From Methylobacterium nodulans ORS 2060 (GTDB lineage Bacteria > Pseudomonadota > Alphaproteobacteria > Rhizobiales > Beijerinckiaceae), in assembly GCF_000022085.1 (NCBI RefSeq), contig NC_011894.1:1762501-1826500 (forward strand): a stretch of 64,000 nucleotides of DNA, in the 5' to 3' direction. Numbering within the stretch: the stretch's first letter is position 1; each line of letters opens with the position of its first letter. A program made the position numbers and the translations under genes. The notes under the pieces are model-generated. The model made no database searches. It was not told where the DNA came from and saw nothing but the letters and a program-made list of their open reading frames with translations. Below are positions 7,162 through 17,173 of this stretch, piece by piece.

Positions 7162-9783
7162 TCAATTCCGCCGCAGCAGCCGCTCGAAATAGTCCAGCTC
7201 CTCGCGGGCGCGGTTCGGGTCGCCGAGCTTGCGGCGCAGCTCCTCCAGGATGCGCCGCGCGCGTTCCATGCCGGATTCCTCAGCGGTCGGCACCCGCACG
7301 CGGCCATCGGAATAGTCGCGGCTGCGGGTGGGGCGGCCGAGGGGGTCGTTGTCGCGGGCGCCCTGGCGGCCCTGCTGGCCGGGCTGGCCGTTGCTCTGCT
7401 GGCCCTCGCCGGGCTGCTCGTTCTGACCCTCCTGGCCCATCTGCTGCATCTGCTGGGCCATGCCCTGCGTGCCGCGCTGGAGCCCTTCGAGGGCCCGGCC
7501 CTGCGCGTCGACCGCGCTGCCCTCCTGGCCCTGGCCGAGGGCCTGCTCGGCCTCGCGCATGGCCTGCTCGGCATCGGCGAGGCCCTGCTCGCCCTGCATC
7601 CCGAGCTCCTTCATCCGGCGCTGCAGCTCCTCCAGGCGCTCCCGCAGGGCCTGCTGGCGCTCGCCGAGGCCGCCCTGGCCCGGCTGCTGCCCCTTCTGCC
7701 CCTGCTCGCCCTCGCCGGGCTGCTGCCCCGGGCGCGGCTGCCCCTGACGGCCCCGCTGGCCCTGCTGCTGACGGTCGCCCGGCTGACCCGGCTGGGATTG
7801 CTGGCCGTTGCGGCCGAAGCGCCGCTCCTGCCCCTGCCGGAAGGTCTCGTCGCGCAGGCCCTGCTGCTCGCGGGCCATGTTCTCCAGCTCCTGCATCGAG
7901 CGGTTCATCTCGCGCATGGCCGGGTCGGACATCCGCGAGCCCGGCTGGGCCATCTGCAGGTTCTCCAGAATGCCCCGGAGCTGGTCGAGGAGGCGCTGCG
8001 CCTCGGCCACGTCGCCCCGCTTCATCGCCTCCTGCATCTGCTGGAGCATGCGGTCGAGGTCGTCGGGCGTCACGGTCCGGTCGGCCTGCTGCTGGCGGGA
8101 ATCGCCGGATTGCGGGTTCTGCTGCTGGCGCTGGGCGAACTCCTTCAGGAACCGGTCCATCGCTTGGCGGAGGTCGTCCGTGAGCTTCTTGATCTCCTCC
8201 TCGGAGGCGCCGCGGTCGAGGGCCTCCTTCAGCCGGTCCTGGGCGGCGCGCAGGGCCTTCTCGGCGTCCGAGAGATCACCCTCCTCGATCTGCAGGGCCA
8301 TGGCCCAGAGGAAGTCGGCCACCTCGACGAGCGCCTCGTCGGACTTCGCGGCCCTGAGGCGCCCGGCCGCTTCCCTGAGGCCGAGGAAGACGCCCCATTG
8401 CGGCGTGAAGCGCTCGGGCGCGATGAGGAGCGCGTCGAGCGAGGTCTGCACGCGGGCCCGCCCCCCGTCCGGATCGAGGACGAGGCGGCGGCGCTCCTCC
8501 GCCAGTGACCGGGCGAGGGGCTGCGTGAACACCCGGCCGGGAAGCGTGACGACGAGGGGCGCGCTGCGCCCCTCCTGACCCGCCTCGTCCTTGGCGACGA
8601 GGGTCATGGTCACCCGGGCGCCCGCCCAAGGGTTGTCGGTGAGGTCGATGAGCGTGCGGGTGTCGTTGCCGCCCTGCGGCTCGGCGGGCAGGCTGAGCGC
8701 GAGGCGCGGCGGCGGCACCAGCGTGCGGCTGCGGGTCAGCGGCTCCACCAGGCCTTCGGCCGAGGCGATGCCGTAATCGTCCTTCGCCCGATAGGCGATC
8801 GTGAAGGTGCCGCGCCCATTCGCCTCGGGCGGTCCCGCGAAGGCGATCTCCGGCGGCCTGTCGGGGATGGTCTCGACGGTGAGGCGGTGGCCGCGGGAGA
8901 GCCCGGTCTGCACCGTGAGATCGGCCGGCCCGCCCGTGAGGGTGAAGCGCTCCTCGCGCAGCTCAGGCCGGGGGGCGCTTGCGGGCGCGATGGGCTTGAG
9001 GCCGCTGCCGGGCGTCACGCTGGCATCCGCGGCGCCCGCGACGCGGATCACCAGGGTGGAGTTCACCGGCGCCCGCAGGTGCTGGTCCGCCTCCGCGATG
9101 GTGACGATCAGCGGCGGCAGGCGGGTGTAGAGCGGCGGATCGATCCAGCCGTCGATGCGGAAGGCCGGGCCCGGCGCGGGCGGCCCGCGCCAGTCGAAGG
9201 CGGCCGCGAGGCGCTCTCCCGCCTCCGGGCCGGCCACGAAGGCGCCCGCGACCGCGGCGATGAGCGCACCCGCGCGCAGGGCGTAGGGGTCGCGCCGGAC
9301 CATGCCGGGCCGCGGTGCCGAGACCTTGAGGCGGTCGAGCGCCTGGGCGGCCCGGCGGCGGTGCAGCTCCCACAGCGCCCGCGTCGCGGGATCCTGCGTG
9401 CCGAGGGCGAGCGTGTCCTCCAGGGCGCGGGCCGGCCCGTGGCGCAGCCCCGCATCCCGGTCGATGCGGGCGAGCGCCTGCGGGCGGGTGAGCGGCCGCA
9501 GGCGCAGGAGCGGGAGCAGGGCGGCGAGGAGCGCGACGGCGAAGAGGCCGATTCCGGCCATGCGCCAGGACGGCGGCGCATCGAGCCAGAGCCCCAGCCA
9601 GGAGGCGGCGAGGAAGACCAGCAGAACGGCGAGCCCGCGCCACAGGATCGGCCAGGCCTGCTCCCAGGCGGTGACGCGGCCGGCCCGGACCACGAGCCGG
9701 TCGAGGCCCCTGCTCAGGTCACGCTGGTCGATCGGGGTCCGGTCGGTCGGGGTCCTGGCGGTCTCCGGCTCGGCCACGCTCAT
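7162..9783 (-). CDS. TIGR02302/DUF4175 family membrane protein
   Basis: An 873-residue protein. The N terminus has two membrane helices (about residues 45-67 and 73-93) and a third near 168-185, then a large exported region of beta-sandwich character, then about 330 residues extremely rich in Gln, Arg and Glu with long coiled coil (QQQNPQSGDSRQQQ, repeated GQ..PGQ tracts). This is the architecture of the TIGR02302 family, confined to alphaproteobacteria and normally next to lysA, as here. No biochemical role is established; an envelope role is inferred from topology. The low-complexity tail produces long open frames on the opposite strand that are not genes. Confidence 0.88.
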   Translation of the reverse strand: MSVAEPETARTPTDRTPIDQRDLSRGLDRLVVRAGRVTAWEQAWPILWRGLAVLLVFLAASWLGLWLDAPPSWRMAGIGLFAVALLAALLPLLRLRPLTRPQALARIDRDAGLRHGPARALEDTLALGTQDPATRALWELHRRRAAQALDRLKVSAPRPGMVRRDPYALRAGALIAAVAGAFVAGPEAGERLAAAFDWRGPPAPGPAFRIDGWIDPPLYTRLPPLIVTIAEADQHLRAPVNSTLVIRVAGAADASVTPGSGLKPIAPASAPRPELREERFTLTGGPADLTVQTGLSRGHRLTVETIPDRPPEIAFAGPPEANGRGTFTIAYRAKDDYGIASAEGLVEPLTRSRTLVPPPRLALSLPAEPQGGNDTRTLIDLTDNPWAGARVTMTLVAKDEAGQEGRSAPLVVTLPGRVFTQPLARSLAEERRRLVLDPDGGRARVQTSLDALLIAPERFTPQWGVFLGLREAAGRLRAAKSDEALVEVADFLWAMALQIEEGDLSDAEKALRAAQDRLKEALDRGASEEEIKKLTDDLRQAMDRFLKEFAQRQQQNPQSGDSRQQQADRTVTPDDLDRMLQQMQEAMKRGDVAEAQRLLDQLRGILENLQMAQPGSRMSDPAMREMNRSMQELENMAREQQGLRDETFRQGQERRFGRNGQQSQPGQPGDRQQQGQRGRQGQPRPGQQPGEGEQGQKGQQPGQGGLGERQQALRERLEELQRRMKELGMQGEQGLADAEQAMREAEQALGQGQEGSAVDAQGRALEGLQRGTQGMAQQMQQMGQEGQNEQPGEGQQSNGQPGQQGRQGARDNDPLGRPTRSRDYSDGRVRVPTAEESGMERARRILEELRRKLGDPNRAREELDYFERLLRRN

Positions 9784-9871
9784 CCGCTGCTCCCGCTCGC
9801 TCGCACCCGCCGAACCTCCCGCGCCAGGCGAGGGGTCAAGGCTAGCACGCGGGCGGCCGGGGACCAGCGGG

Positions 9872-10078
9872 TCAAATCCGCTCAGGCGGCCGGCCCGCGG
9901 GCGGGGAGGAGACCGGCCCGTCCCGCAGGGTCTGCCGCACGGCGGCGAGGAGGGCGTGGTGTTCCGCCGCGAGGCGGCGCGCCTGCGCGACGGCGGCCTC
10001 GGCGCGGGCGGCGAGGGAGCGGTGATCGGAGATGGGGGGAGCGGACATGGCGGGCCTCGGCGACGACCCGGAGACCAT
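9872..10078 (-). CDS. Small Ala-rich protein between lysA and the TIGR02302 gene
   Basis: A 68-residue, mostly helical protein (AARAEAAVAQARRLAAEHHALL) with a Pro-rich tail. The start at 10078 has GAGGAG nine bases upstream; a second ATG at 10048 with a weaker GAGG would give 58 residues. Rhizobiales genomes often carry a short unnamed gene in exactly this position between lysA and the TIGR02302 gene, which is the main reason for calling it. No motif suggests a function. Confidence 0.6.
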   Translation of the reverse strand: MVSGSSPRPAMSAPPISDHRSLAARAEAAVAQARRLAAEHHALLAAVRQTLRDGPVSSPPAGRPPERI

Positions 10079-10158
10079 GGCGGCAGGCTCCTCGCGCCTG
10101 CGTTTCGCGGATCCGTCGCATTTGAGCGATCGGGCCCGGGGACCGGCCCGCACCCGCT

Positions 10159-11451
10159 TCAGGACGCCGGAGCGCCCCGTGCGGGCTCGAGCCAGTCCGG
10201 CACCCGGTCGAGGCCGATCAGCTCCTCGTAGGTCTGGCGCGGGCGCACGACGGCATGGTCGGCGCCCCGCACCAGCACCTCGGGCACGAGGCGGCGGGTG
10301 TTGTAGGTGCCCGCCTGGACCGCGCCGTAGGCGCCTGCCGTCATCACGGCGATGAGATCGCCCGGCGCGACGGCCGGCATCTCGCGGCCGAGGGCGAGAT
10401 AATCCCCACTCTCGCAGACCGGGCCGACCACGTCCGCGGTAAGGCGCGGCGCGTGCGGATCCGGCTGCGCCACCGGACGGATGGCATGATAGGCCTCGTA
10501 GAGCGTCGGGCGGATGAGGTCGTTCATCGCCGCATCGACGATCACGAAGGTCCGGCCCTCGCCCTGCTTCACGTAGACCACCCGGGTGACGAGGATGCCC
10601 GCATTGCCGGCGATCATCCGGCCGATCTCGAAGACCGGACGCAAGCCCAAGGGGCGGAAATGCGGGCGCAGCACCGCCGCGAAGGCGCTCGGGTCGGGCG
10701 GGGGGGCGTTGTCGTCCCGGTACGGGATGCCGAGCCCGCCGCCGAAATCGATGTGGTGGAGCCGGTGCCCCGCCGCCATCAGGTCGCGGGCGAGCTCGGC
10801 GAGCAGCGCCGCCGCGTTGTCGAACGGCGCCAGATCGGTGATCTGGCTGCCGATATGCATGTCGACGCCCGCCAGCCGCAGGCCCGGCAGGGTGGCCGCG
10901 CGGGCATAGACCTCCCGGGCCCGGGAGATCGGGATGCCGAACTTGTTCTCGGACTTGCCCGTCGAGATCTTGGCGTGGGTGCGTGCGTCGACGTCGGGAT
11001 TGACCCGGATCGAGACCGGCGCATCGCGCCCGAGCCCCTGCGCCACCTCCGACAGGGCGGCGAGCTCCGGCTCGCTTTCAACGTTGAAGCAGAGGATGCC
11101 GGCCTGGAGCGCCGCTTCCATCTCGGCCTTCGTCTTGGCGACGCCCGAGAAGACGATGCGCTCGGCGGGCACGCCGGCCGCGAGGGCCCGGCGCAACTCG
11201 CCCTCCGACACGATGTCCATGCCCGCGCCGAGCCGCGCCAGCGTGGCGAGCACCGCCTGATTCGAATTCGCCTTCACGGCGTAGCAGACCAGGGGATCGT
11301 CGCCCGCGAAGGCCTCGGCGAAGACGCGGTAGTGCCGCTCCAGGGTGGCCGAGGCGTAGCAGTAGAAGGGCGTGCCGATCTCTCCGGCGAGCTGCGCGAG
11401 ATCGACCTCCTCCGCGTGGAGCGTGCCGTTCCGGTAGGTGAAGTGGTGCAT
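10159..11451 (-). CDS. lysA: Diaminopimelate decarboxylase
   Basis: A 430-residue alanine-racemase-fold decarboxylase that makes L-lysine from meso-diaminopimelate, the last step of the lysine pathway. The pyridoxal phosphate lysine is Lys60 in LVCYAVKANSN. HIDFGGGLGIPY (the glycine loop holding the phosphate), EIGRMIAGNAG and the C-terminal CESGDYLALGR segment with the active-site Cys are all visible. It is read with the small gene, the TIGR02302 gene downstream and the LptM-like lipoprotein upstream, the usual alphaproteobacterial order. Two family C repeats lie in its leader. Confidence 0.96.
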   Translation of the reverse strand: MHHFTYRNGTLHAEEVDLAQLAGEIGTPFYCYASATLERHYRVFAEAFAGDDPLVCYAVKANSNQAVLATLARLGAGMDIVSEGELRRALAAGVPAERIVFSGVAKTKAEMEAALQAGILCFNVESEPELAALSEVAQGLGRDAPVSIRVNPDVDARTHAKISTGKSENKFGIPISRAREVYARAATLPGLRLAGVDMHIGSQITDLAPFDNAAALLAELARDLMAAGHRLHHIDFGGGLGIPYRDDNAPPPDPSAFAAVLRPHFRPLGLRPVFEIGRMIAGNAGILVTRVVYVKQGEGRTFVIVDAAMNDLIRPTLYEAYHAIRPVAQPDPHAPRLTADVVGPVCESGDYLALGREMPAVAPGDLIAVMTAGAYGAVQAGTYNTRRLVPEVLVRGADHAVVRPRQTYEELIGLDRVPDWLEPARGAPAS

Positions 11452-11482
11452 CGTGGTCTCGACCGGTTTGGTCGCCCCGCCT

Positions 11483-11585
11483 AGAGCGCTCCCCGCCGAA
11501 GTGGATGCCGGTTCGGCGTCAGGGAGCGCGAAAAATCAAAGACTGAAGAGCCGTGCCCGGTTCAACCGAAACGGGCACGGCTCTA
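11483..11585. repeat. Family C palindromic repeat, copy C2
   Basis: The first half is AGAGCGCTCCCCGCCGAAGT with a partner GGGAGCGC around GGATGCCGGTTCGGCG. The second half is a hairpin AGCCGTGCCCG/CGGGCACGGCT. It ends in CTCTAG, which is shared with the start of the next copy, so C2 and C3 lie in direct tandem upstream of lysA. Confidence 0.78.
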
Positions 11586-11687
11586 GAGCATTTTCCGACG
11601 AAGCGGATGCCGGTTCGTCGCAGAAAATGCGGTCAACTCAAAGGCCTGGAGCAGAAGGCGTTCCACCGTGAACGGATTCTGCTCCAG
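11584..11687. repeat. Family C palindromic repeat, copy C3
   Basis: TAGAGCATTTTCCGACGAAG followed by GGATGCCGGTTCGTCG and a complementary GAAAATGC, then 11-bp arms CTGGAGCAGAA/TTCTGCTCCAG (11646-11656/11677-11687). It has the same two-part plan as C1 and C2 but with diverged arms that still pair. It fills the spacer between lysA and the lipoprotein gene, where no gene is seen. Confidence 0.78.
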
Positions 11688-11755
11688 CACGAATCGGCGG
11701 CCCGTCGCGTCCCCGGGCCGATCGGGGCCGGTTCCGATCGCCCCGCCGGCCTCGG

Positions 11756-12043
11756 TCACAGCAGCGGGTCGAGCGGGAAGGGACCCTGCGGGACGGTGTA
11801 GCGCTTGCGGGTGTTGCGCGAGGATTGCTTGGAGGGCTGAGCGATGCCGGGCGTGTCGAGCGTCGGCGGCAGGGCCGGATCCTCCTCCTCGGCGGCTCCC
11901 TCGCCGGCGCCGACCGTGCCGGGCAGGGCGGGACGGCTCGCGGCCGGGGCTGCCGCCTGGGGGGCTTCGAGCGGGCCGCGCCGGCCGCAGGCTCCGCAGA
12001 GCGCGATCAAGCCGAGGACGAGGAGGAGACGGAACAGGGGCAT
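11756..12043 (-). CDS. LptM-like small lipoprotein
   Basis: A 95-residue protein starting MPLFRLLLVLGLIALCGACG, a lipoprotein signal with the modified Cys19 in the lipobox CGAC, directly followed by GRRGPLEAP, the motif of the LptM (YifL-like) family. LptM in enterobacteria assists maturation of the LptDE lipopolysaccharide translocon. The remaining 60 residues are Pro/Ala-rich and probably disordered. Rhizobiales normally keep this gene directly upstream of lysA, as here. The argH gene that usually precedes it is absent. No good ribosome-binding site is visible, so the exact start is tentative. Confidence 0.8.
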   Translation of the reverse strand: MPLFRLLLVLGLIALCGACGRRGPLEAPQAAAPAASRPALPGTVGAGEGAAEEEDPALPPTLDTPGIAQPSKQSSRNTRKRYTVPQGPFPLDPLL

Positions 12044-12544
12044 CCGGGATCCGAAGCGTGGCCGCGGCACCATAGCGGCGGACCGGCAGCGATGCGAGCC
12101 TGGTTTGTGCCGGAGCGGCGCATTCCCGGCGCGTCTCGCGGGGCGGAGCCGGCGATCCCGCGCCGCGCTGCCCGCCCGGCCCATCCGCATGCCTCCGCGT
12201 CGGGCGCATGCGATCCCGTGTCGATCTCGATAGAATCATGACGGGACGTGCTTCATATAAATGACGAAAATCATCTCAATTTGAAAGATTCCGTTTCCGG
12301 GTTTATTTGCACGTCGTGCCTGCCTATCGCGAGAGTCGATGGAGATGCTCGGCGAGCGATGGTCGAGGAAGCGGGGGCGGGTCCGAGACGCGACGGGAGG
12401 ACCGAGCCTGCTGGACAGAAAAGGGGCAACGAAGCGGCGGAGCGGGGGACCCGCGCCGCAAACGTCACTCGCCATCGTGTTGCTGAACGGTTAAGCTTTG
12501 TGCCGTTCTCGTGGCGGCCCGCCACCGCGCTGAGAGGGAGACCC
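12044..12544. other. Divergent intergenic region upstream of the hybrid kinase
   Basis: This 501-base spacer lies between divergent genes. Bases about 12225-12310 are clearly AT-richer than the rest of the window (TTCATATAAATGACGAAAAT and further), which is where promoters would be expected. I see no conserved operator and no convincing small gene; open frames crossing it on both strands lack protein-like composition. Confidence 0.45.
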
Positions 12545-14650
<2,106 letters not shown>

Positions 14651-14687
14651 AGGACCGGCGCTCTGCTGGCCCGGCTCCGCACCGATC

Positions 14688-14720
14688 ATCCCAACGGTCA
14701 TCGAAAATGACCGTTGGGAT
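14688..14720. repeat. Family E short hairpin repeat, copy E1
   Basis: Perfect 14-bp arms ATCCCAACGGTCAT/ATGACCGTTGGGAT enclose a 5-base loop. The core CCAACGGTCA...TGACCGTTGG recurs at 14991 and 56955. This copy stands alone, 37 bases after the hybrid kinase stop, and could act as its terminator-like hairpin. Confidence 0.8.
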
Positions 14721-14738
14721 CAGTTGCCACCGGCCGGG

Positions 14739-14990
14739 CCGACCCTGGCGGATGGAACCGCGGCTGACTGAGCGCCCCTCCGATGGCACCCTCAACTGCC
14801 CTCATGCTGAGGTGCTGGCGATCGAAGATCGCACGGAGCCTCTGGCCGGCATCAGCCGGCACGCACGCCGGACCGCTGGTCCGAGGCTCGGGGGGATGGG
14901 ATCACCGCTCAGGCGTGCTTCGAGGCAGCCTGCGCGATCTGCGATCGCCCGCGCCTCAGCATGAGGAGCGGGGCGGATTCCACGCAGGTC
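14739..14990. repeat. Family A dispersed palindromic element, copy A1 (252 bp)
   Basis: Inverted ends CCTCATGCTGAGG (14800-14812) and CCTCAGCATGAGG (14954-14966), with inner imperfect pairing between GCGATCGAAGATCGC and the right half. The outer flanks CCGACCCTGG..GCGGCTGACTGAGCGCCC and CCACGCAGGTCA are also shared with copy A3. The plan resembles the CCTCATCCTGAGG-type elements common in Bradyrhizobium and relatives. No open frame encodes a transposase. A1 is bracketed by the two hairpins E1 and E2. Confidence 0.8.
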
Positions 14991-15025
14991 ATTCCAACGG
15001 TCATTTCCAATGACCGTTGGTATCA
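14991..15025. repeat. Family E hairpin repeat, copy E2, supplying a stop codon
   Basis: Arms CCAACGGTCAT (14994-15004) and ATGACCGTTGG (15010-15020) with a 5-base loop. Read on the minus strand it begins TGATACCAACGGTCA, and that TGA is the stop codon of the secreted Cys-rich protein (15023-15286). Copy E3 after hisN has the identical TGATACCAACGGTCA junction. Confidence 0.8.
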
Positions 15026-15286
15026 GTTCCGGATGGTCTTGCTCTGCTTCTGGCTGTCTTCGTATGCGTCGATCGCCCGTTTGCAGTTGACCGAGATCTT
15101 CTTCATGTTCTTTTCGAAGCAGCGATCGACTTCCGGGCTTTCGGGAGGAAGATTGCCGCAATAGGTCAGATAGTCGCCCGTGCAGTACTTCTTGAGGATG
15201 GGGTCGTCGCGCTGCGCCGTGGCCGGGCCGGCGGTCAACGCGGCGCCGGCGAGCAGAAGGGCAAACGACGTCAGCTTGACCGTCAT
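15023..15286 (-). CDS. Small secreted Cys-containing protein, unknown
   Basis: An 87-residue protein with a clear signal peptide (MTVKLTSFALLLAGAALTAG, cut after ATA) leaving a mature domain of about 62 residues. It has four cysteines, in YCTGDYLTYCGN, EVDRCFEKNM and SVNCKRAID, spaced as two likely disulfides. This is a common pattern of short periplasmic proteins in Methylobacterium and Bradyrhizobium, with no assigned role. GAGG lies eight bases before the ATG. Its stop codon is the first triplet of repeat E2, so the last residues may have changed when the repeat arrived. Confidence 0.75.
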   Translation of the reverse strand: MTVKLTSFALLLAGAALTAGPATAQRDDPILKKYCTGDYLTYCGNLPPESPEVDRCFEKNMKKISVNCKRAIDAYEDSQKQSKTIRN

Positions 15287-15382
15287 GGTGAAGAGCCTCG
15301 CAGCTTGTGAGGGAATGGCGCGGAGATGGCCTGAAACGGCCGGTCTGACAAGAGCAAGGCGACGGGCAAGGGCGACGCAGCC

Positions 15383-16312
15383 CTACCCGGTCGAGCGCGC
15401 CGCGGCCGGCGAGGGCAGCGGGGTGGCCGGGGGAAGGCGCGGCTCGGGCCGGCTGCCCGCGGGCCGCGCCTGGGCCATGAGCGCCTCCGCCACCTCGACG
15501 ATCCGCCGTTCGAGGGCGGCGTTCTCGGCCTGCAGGCGCTCGCTCGGCGGATGGCGCGCCTCGGCCTCCGCCAAGGCCCGGCGTGCACCCGCGAGCCCTT
15601 CGAGGGTGGCCGCATGGGCAGGCCGCAACTCGGCGAGTTCCTGCTCGACGGCGACGTGGCGGGCGGTCAGGTCGGCCAGCGCATCTTCGAGCGCCTGGAT
15701 CTGGGCGTGGGCACCAGCCGCCACGCTCTCGCTGACGCTCACCAGGTTCTCGCGGGCCTCGCGCGCCTGCTCCTCGGCCAAGCCGCAGGCGGTCTCGGCC
15801 TCGGTGAGCGCCCGGCGCGCCTCCTCGAGGGCGGTGCGGGTGGCCTCGAGGTCGGCGAGCGCCCGCTGGTGCGGGCCTTCGAGGGCGCGCAGCGCCTCCT
15901 CGGCCGCCGCCCGGGCGACGCGCAGCTCGTCGCGCTCCGCCTCGACGGAGGCGAGCCGGGCCCGGGTTCCCGCGAGGTCCCGCTCCAGCACGGCGAGGCG
16001 GGCGTCGCGCTGCTCCAGTTCGGTGGCGAGCGTCCCGATCCGCACCGCGCGCCGGCCGAACTCCTCCATCTCCTCCCGCCGTTCGGCCCGCGCCTCCTCG
16101 ACCTTGCGCTCGAGCTGACGCTGGAGCACGGCGAACTCGGCCCGCAGATGATCCTTCTCGGCGGTGAGCTCGGCGATGGACATGGGGAACTGGGCCTCGA
16201 GCCGCCGCCGCGCCAGCCGCTCGGCCCGGGCGTTGAGGGAGGGCAGGACGACCAGCGCGCACAGGCCCGCGCTGAGGACACCCAGCGCGAAGATCATTAC
16301 GGATTCGATCAC
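15383..16312 (-). CDS. Membrane-anchored coiled-coil protein
   Basis: A 309-residue protein from a GTG start at 16312, read as MIESVMIFALGVLSAGL: one N-terminal transmembrane helix, then LARRRLEAQFPMSIAELTAE, a segment that recurs at the start of similar Rhizobiales proteins, then about 200 residues of near-continuous heptad coiled coil and a Pro-rich end. A TTG start at 16393 would add 27 hydrophilic residues but lacks family support. It lies on the same strand as the EipA homologue, 124 bases downstream of that gene, so joint expression and an envelope role are plausible but unproven. Confidence 0.75.
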   Translation of the reverse strand: MIESVMIFALGVLSAGLCALVVLPSLNARAERLARRRLEAQFPMSIAELTAEKDHLRAEFAVLQRQLERKVEEARAERREEMEEFGRRAVRIGTLATELEQRDARLAVLERDLAGTRARLASVEAERDELRVARAAAEEALRALEGPHQRALADLEATRTALEEARRALTEAETACGLAEEQAREARENLVSVSESVAAGAHAQIQALEDALADLTARHVAVEQELAELRPAHAATLEGLAGARRALAEAEARHPPSERLQAENAALERRIVEVAEALMAQARPAGSRPEPRLPPATPLPSPAAARSTG

Positions 16313-16436
16313 GCGGGCAACACTCTCATCGGGGCGCTTGGGGATCGGGGCCGGATCGACCGGACCCTGCCACGGGACCGGTGCCGGGGCCAAGGCCCGA
16401 TCCGCGGCTGGACTCGACCTTAAGCAAGCGCCGAGG

Positions 16437-17039
16437 TCAGAATGGGTTCCAGGTCGGCTCGTCCGTGAACTTCAGGTAGCCGACATTGATTCCCAGCCGG
16501 GCGCCGACCCCGGTGCGGATCGGCACCACCACGATGTTGTCGGCCGCCGCCGCCGCCATGCTGACGCCGCCGACCACGTAGGCCGAGCCGTCCATCCCGA
16601 CGAAGCGGCGGAAGAGGCCGCGCACCGAGGGCAGGTTGTAGACGAGCATCATGGTGCGGGCGCCGTCGCCGCCGACGTCGAAGCCGAGCGACGGGCCCTG
16701 CCAGAAGACGCGGCGCTGGCCGGCATTGCGGGTGTAGAGCGTGCCCTCGCCGTAGCGCACCCCGCCGATCACGGCGCCCGAGGCCTCCTGCCCGAGGATG
16801 TAGCCGTTCGGCTCGCCCCAGCGCCGGGCCGCCTCCTGGACGGCCAGCGCCAGCCCGCGCGAGGTCGCGCCGAAGAAACGATGGCCGGAATCGAGGATCT
16901 CCCGGGAATCGAAGGTCTCCGGGTTCGCATTCTGGGCCGCCGCCGGGCCGAGGCCGCAGACCAGGGATGCCGCCGCACAGAGGAGCGCGCGGCGGGTCGG
17001 GCGACGCACGGGATCCGGTCCGGATGAGGCGAAGAGCAT
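16437..17039 (-). CDS. eipA: EipA-family (DUF1134) periplasmic protein
   Basis: A 200-residue protein with a signal peptide (RRALLCAAASLVCGLGPAAA) followed by the DUF1134 domain: HRFFGATSRGLALAVQEA, the Gly-rich LGFDVGGDGARTMMLVYNL and the closing GVGARLGINVGYLKFT. In Brucella, EipA is a periplasmic protein needed for envelope integrity and virulence, and the family is conserved across alphaproteobacteria. The function here is transferred by family. A GTG eleven codons in (VRRPTRR) is an alternative start. A coiled-coil membrane protein follows on the same strand. Confidence 0.88.
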   Translation of the reverse strand: MLFASSGPDPVRRPTRRALLCAAASLVCGLGPAAAQNANPETFDSREILDSGHRFFGATSRGLALAVQEAARRWGEPNGYILGQEASGAVIGGVRYGEGTLYTRNAGQRRVFWQGPSLGFDVGGDGARTMMLVYNLPSVRGLFRRFVGMDGSAYVVGGVSMAAAAADNIVVVPIRTGVGARLGINVGYLKFTDEPTWNPF

Positions 17040-17173
17040 CTGTTAGCATCCCGGCGCTAAGCATCGTCCCGCGACCGGTTTCACGGACGCGAGCGATACG
17101 AAAAACCAACGCTCCCCGGCTCGGTCGCGGTGGGCCGCGAGACTCCTCCGGGAGGGGCCAGGATGAACGGAAT

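Noticed and set aside
14688..15025. A CRISPR array, suggested by repeated short palindromes
   Set aside because: There are only two E hairpins here, separated by a 252-bp element, with no regular repeat-spacer pattern and no cas genes in the window.
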